Source of the DNA: Pseudomonas izuensis
GTDB lineage: Bacteria; Pseudomonadota; Gammaproteobacteria; Pseudomonadales; Pseudomonadaceae
Assembly: GCF_009861505.1 (NCBI RefSeq)
Contig: NZ_WTFT01000037.1
Location: forward strand, 1 to 64,000
Direction of reading: 5' to 3'
Length of the DNA: 64,000 nucleotides
Part shown: positions 62,326 to 64,000 of the stretch, one piece after another
Numbering within the stretch: the first letter of the stretch is position 1
How the letters are laid out: each line of letters begins with the position of its first letter
Notes under the pieces: generated by a model
What the model saw: the letters and a program-made list of their open reading frames with translations, nothing else
What the model was told of the DNA's origin: nothing
The model's database searches: none
Translations under genes and position numbers: made by a program

Positions 62326-63410
62326 TAGCCGTGTTCCTTCTCGAACTCTGCCATGTACGCCACCAGCGCGTTGATCGCGTTGATGTCGACGGCGTTATAG
62401 ATGGAGGCGCGCATGCCGCCCACGGAGCGGTGGCCCTTGAGGTTCAACAGGCCGCGCTCTTCGGCACCCGCCAGGAACGGCTTGTCCAGACGGTCGTCTG
62501 CCAGGCGGAACGGAACGTTCATCCACGAGCGGTCCGACTTGTTGATCGGGTTGCTGTAGAGGCCGCTGGCATCGATGAAGTCATACAGCGTGCGCTGCTT
62601 CACTTCGTTGAGCTTGCCGATGGCTTCAACGCCGCCCTGCTCTTTGAGCCACTCGAACACCAGACCGGACAGGTACCAGGCCAGGGTCGGCGGGGTGTTG
62701 TACATAGAACCGTTATCGGCCGCGACCTTGTAGTCGAGCATGGTCGGGCAGAAAGAACGGGCGTGACCCAACAGGTCTTCGCGCACGATATTGACCACGA
62801 TGCCGCTCGGGCCGATGTTTTTCTGGGCGCCGGCGTAGATCATGCCGAAGCGCGAAACATCCATCGGACGCGAGAGAATGTCCGAAGACATGTCGGCGAC
62901 CAGCGGAACATCGCCGGTTTCCGGAACCCACTGGAACTCCAGGCCACCAATGGTTTCGTTCGGTGCGTAGTGAACGTAGGCCGCGTCCTTGGACAGCTTC
63001 CACTCGTTCTGGCCAGGGATGGCGAAATAATCGTAAGGCTTGGCGGTAGCGGCTACGTTGACGTGGCCGAAGCGCGAGGCTTCTTCGATGGCTTTCTGCG
63101 ACCAGATACCGGTGTCGATATAGTCGGCAGTGCCGTTTTCCGGCAACAGGTTCAGAGGAATCTGAGCAAATTGCTGGCTGGCGCCACCTTGCAGAAACAG
63201 GACTTTATAGTTCGAGGGGATATTCAGCAGATCACGCAGATCCTGCTCGGCCTTGGTGGCAATGGACACGAACTCATCACTGCGATGGCTCATTTCCATG
63301 ACCGACAGGCCCTTGCCATGCCAATCAAGGAGTTCACCCTGGGCGCGCTGCAGGACAGCTTCGGGAAGCGCCGCAGGACCGGCACAGAAGTTATAGGCTC
63401 TCTTGCTCAC
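62325..63410 (-). CDS. serC: Phosphoserine aminotransferase
   Basis: A 361-residue PLP enzyme for serine (and pyridoxine) synthesis. The GTG at 63410 gives VSKRAYNFCAGPAALPEAVL, as in homologues; a TTG two codons earlier is also open. ISHRS-like MEMSHRSDEFVSIA, FLQGGASQQFAQIPLNLL, and the PLP Lys in IYAGAQKNIGPSGI. It is the first gene of the serC-pheA-hisC-tyrA/aroA-cmk chain and follows gyrA after a 240-base gap. Confidence 0.95.
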   Translation of the reverse strand: MSKRAYNFCAGPAALPEAVLQRAQGELLDWHGKGLSVMEMSHRSDEFVSIATKAEQDLRDLLNIPSNYKVLFLQGGASQQFAQIPLNLLPENGTADYIDTGIWSQKAIEEASRFGHVNVAATAKPYDYFAIPGQNEWKLSKDAAYVHYAPNETIGGLEFQWVPETGDVPLVADMSSDILSRPMDVSRFGMIYAGAQKNIGPSGIVVNIVREDLLGHARSFCPTMLDYKVAADNGSMYNTPPTLAWYLSGLVFEWLKEQGGVEAIGKLNEVKQRTLYDFIDASGLYSNPINKSDRSWMNVPFRLADDRLDKPFLAGAEERGLLNLKGHRSVGGMRASIYNAVDINAINALVAYMAEFEKEHG

Positions 63411-63492
63411 ATCCAATCTCGCTCTGATTTGGTAGTAACACGCGATAAATCACAATATCAATCGACACACGATTCCTGCCGAAGCAGGCAAC

Positions 63493-63584
63493 CTGTGGGA
63501 GCGAGCCTGCTCGCGAATGCATCACCGCGGTGTTTCAGAGGTACCGCGGCGCCTGCTTCGCGAGCAGGCTCGCTCCTACAGGGG
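63493..63584. repeat. Paired REP element between serC and gyrA
   Basis: Inverted copies 63493-63520 and 63556-63584 of a GGAGCGAGCCTGCTCGCGA core, with about 35 bases between them, in the leader of serC. Confidence 0.85.
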
Positions 63585-63604
63585 ATCTCATTATTTCAAA
63601 AGGG

Positions 63605-63640
63605 ACAAACAACAAGGGGGCGAATTTTCATCCGCCCCCT
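63605..63640 (-). terminator. Rho-independent terminator after gyrA
   Basis: GGGGGCG (63616-63622) pairs with CGCCCCC (63633-63639), and on the minus strand is followed by the T-rich TTGTTGTTTGT. It lies 10 bases past the gyrA stop. Confidence 0.65.
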
Positions 63641-63649
63641 CATGTCCAC

Positions 63650-64000
63650 TTACTCTTGTGGCTCTTCGTCAGCAGCGGCGTCGAGTTGCTGGTCTTCTGC
63701 GGCGTCGTCGATCACGACCTTACCGACAAACCCTGCACCCTCTTCACCTTCAAAGCCTTCACCTTCGAGCTCTTCACCCTCGACTTCCGAAGGCTCCTGA
63801 ACCCGCTCGAGGCCGACCAGGGTTTCATCCTTGGCCAGTTTGATCAGGGTCACGCCCTGGGTGTTACGACCCAGGCTGGAGACTTCGTCGACACGGGTGC
63901 GCACCAGGGTGCCCTGGTCGGAAATCAGCATGATTTCCTCACCGTCGAGCACCTGGACCGCGCCGACCAGACGGCCGTTACGCTCGTTGCTGACCATGGC
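63650..64000 (-). CDS. gyrA: DNA gyrase subunit A, C-terminal end (5' part outside window)
   Basis: 116 residues of the C-terminal domain. NGRLVGAVQVLDGEEIMLIS, DQGTLVRTRVDEVSSLGRNT and QGVTLIKLAKDETLVGLERV are the last blade of the GyrA beta-pinwheel that wraps DNA; it ends in a long acidic tail (Glu/Gly-rich, then DDAAEDQQLDAAADEEPQE), which in other gyrases tunes supercoiling. The quinolone-binding N-terminal part is not in the window. The reading frame runs off the right edge. Confidence 0.96.
   Translation of the reverse strand, partial: AMVSNERNGRLVGAVQVLDGEEIMLISDQGTLVRTRVDEVSSLGRNTQGVTLIKLAKDETLVGLERVQEPSEVEGEELEGEGFEGEEGAGFVGKVVIDDAAEDQQLDAAADEEPQE

Noticed and set aside
60022..62328. 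A 768-codon plus-strand open frame opposite hisC and pheA
   Set aside because: Same cause; both minus-strand genes are fully supported by catalytic motifs.

Overview
The window is chromosomal DNA from a Pseudomonas, most likely of the P. fluorescens group. The evidence is the order gyrA-serC-pheA-hisC-tyrA/aroA-cmk-rpsA-ihfB, the fused tyrA-aroA gene, an O-antigen locus lying between ihfB and wbpM/comEA, kdpFABCDE, and many paired REP-type repeats built on a GGGAGCGGGCTTGCCCGC-like core. No rRNA, tRNA, CRISPR array or intact insertion sequence was seen.

Layout. (1) 1-1.2 kb: the 3' end of an Rhs gene whose variable tip reads as an ADP-ribosyltransferase toxin, followed at once by a probable immunity gene. 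(2) 1.3-11 kb: housekeeping and envelope genes: a small acidic protein, a glycine-zipper protein with a His-rich tail, DoxX, an MltF-like lytic transglycosylase, TatD, a chemoreceptor, an Mpo1-like protein, a thioesterase, a CHAD protein, a lipoprotein and a patatin-like lipase. (3) 11-19 kb: kdpF-A-B-C-D-E on the minus strand, for high-affinity potassium uptake, with REP pairs in the B-C and C-D gaps. (4) 19.3-25.1 kb: rmlC, a DUF2897 protein, a DUF1989 gene with its GntR-type regulator, a TetR regulator convergent with a fabF-like/SDR pair, and a ComEA-like protein.

(5) 25.2-54 kb: a large O-antigen locus, almost all on the minus strand. Following transcription it runs rmlB-rmlD-rmlA (dTDP-L-rhamnose); manC/wbpW-manB-gmd-per plus an acetyltransferase (GDP-mannose to GDP-perosamine, probably N-acylated); wzm-wzt (ABC export); several glycosyltransferases, one with two GT-B-like halves; a Gtr-like module with its own nucleotide-sugar genes (polytopic GT, 4,6-dehydratase, nucleotidyltransferase, reductase/epimerase, GT2, methyltransferase, GtrA); and wbpV-wbpL-wbpM for initiation. 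An acyltransferase (39.1-40.3 kb) sits on the opposite strand. No wzx, wzy or wzz is present. The locus resembles the P. aeruginosa A-band (common antigen) locus with rmd replaced by per. The middle, about 28.7-44 kb, is visibly AT-richer than both ends, as expected of an exchanged cassette.

(6) 54-64 kb: conserved core: lapA-like, ihfB, a small lipoprotein, rpsA, cmk, tyrA-aroA, hisC, pheA, serC and the 3' end of gyrA, mostly overlapping and read as one aromatic/serine superoperon.

The most interesting items are the Rhs ADP-ribosyltransferase/immunity pair, the predicted perosamine O-antigen, the Gtr-like module that carries its own sugar pathway, and the double glycosyltransferase at 36.2-38.5 kb.
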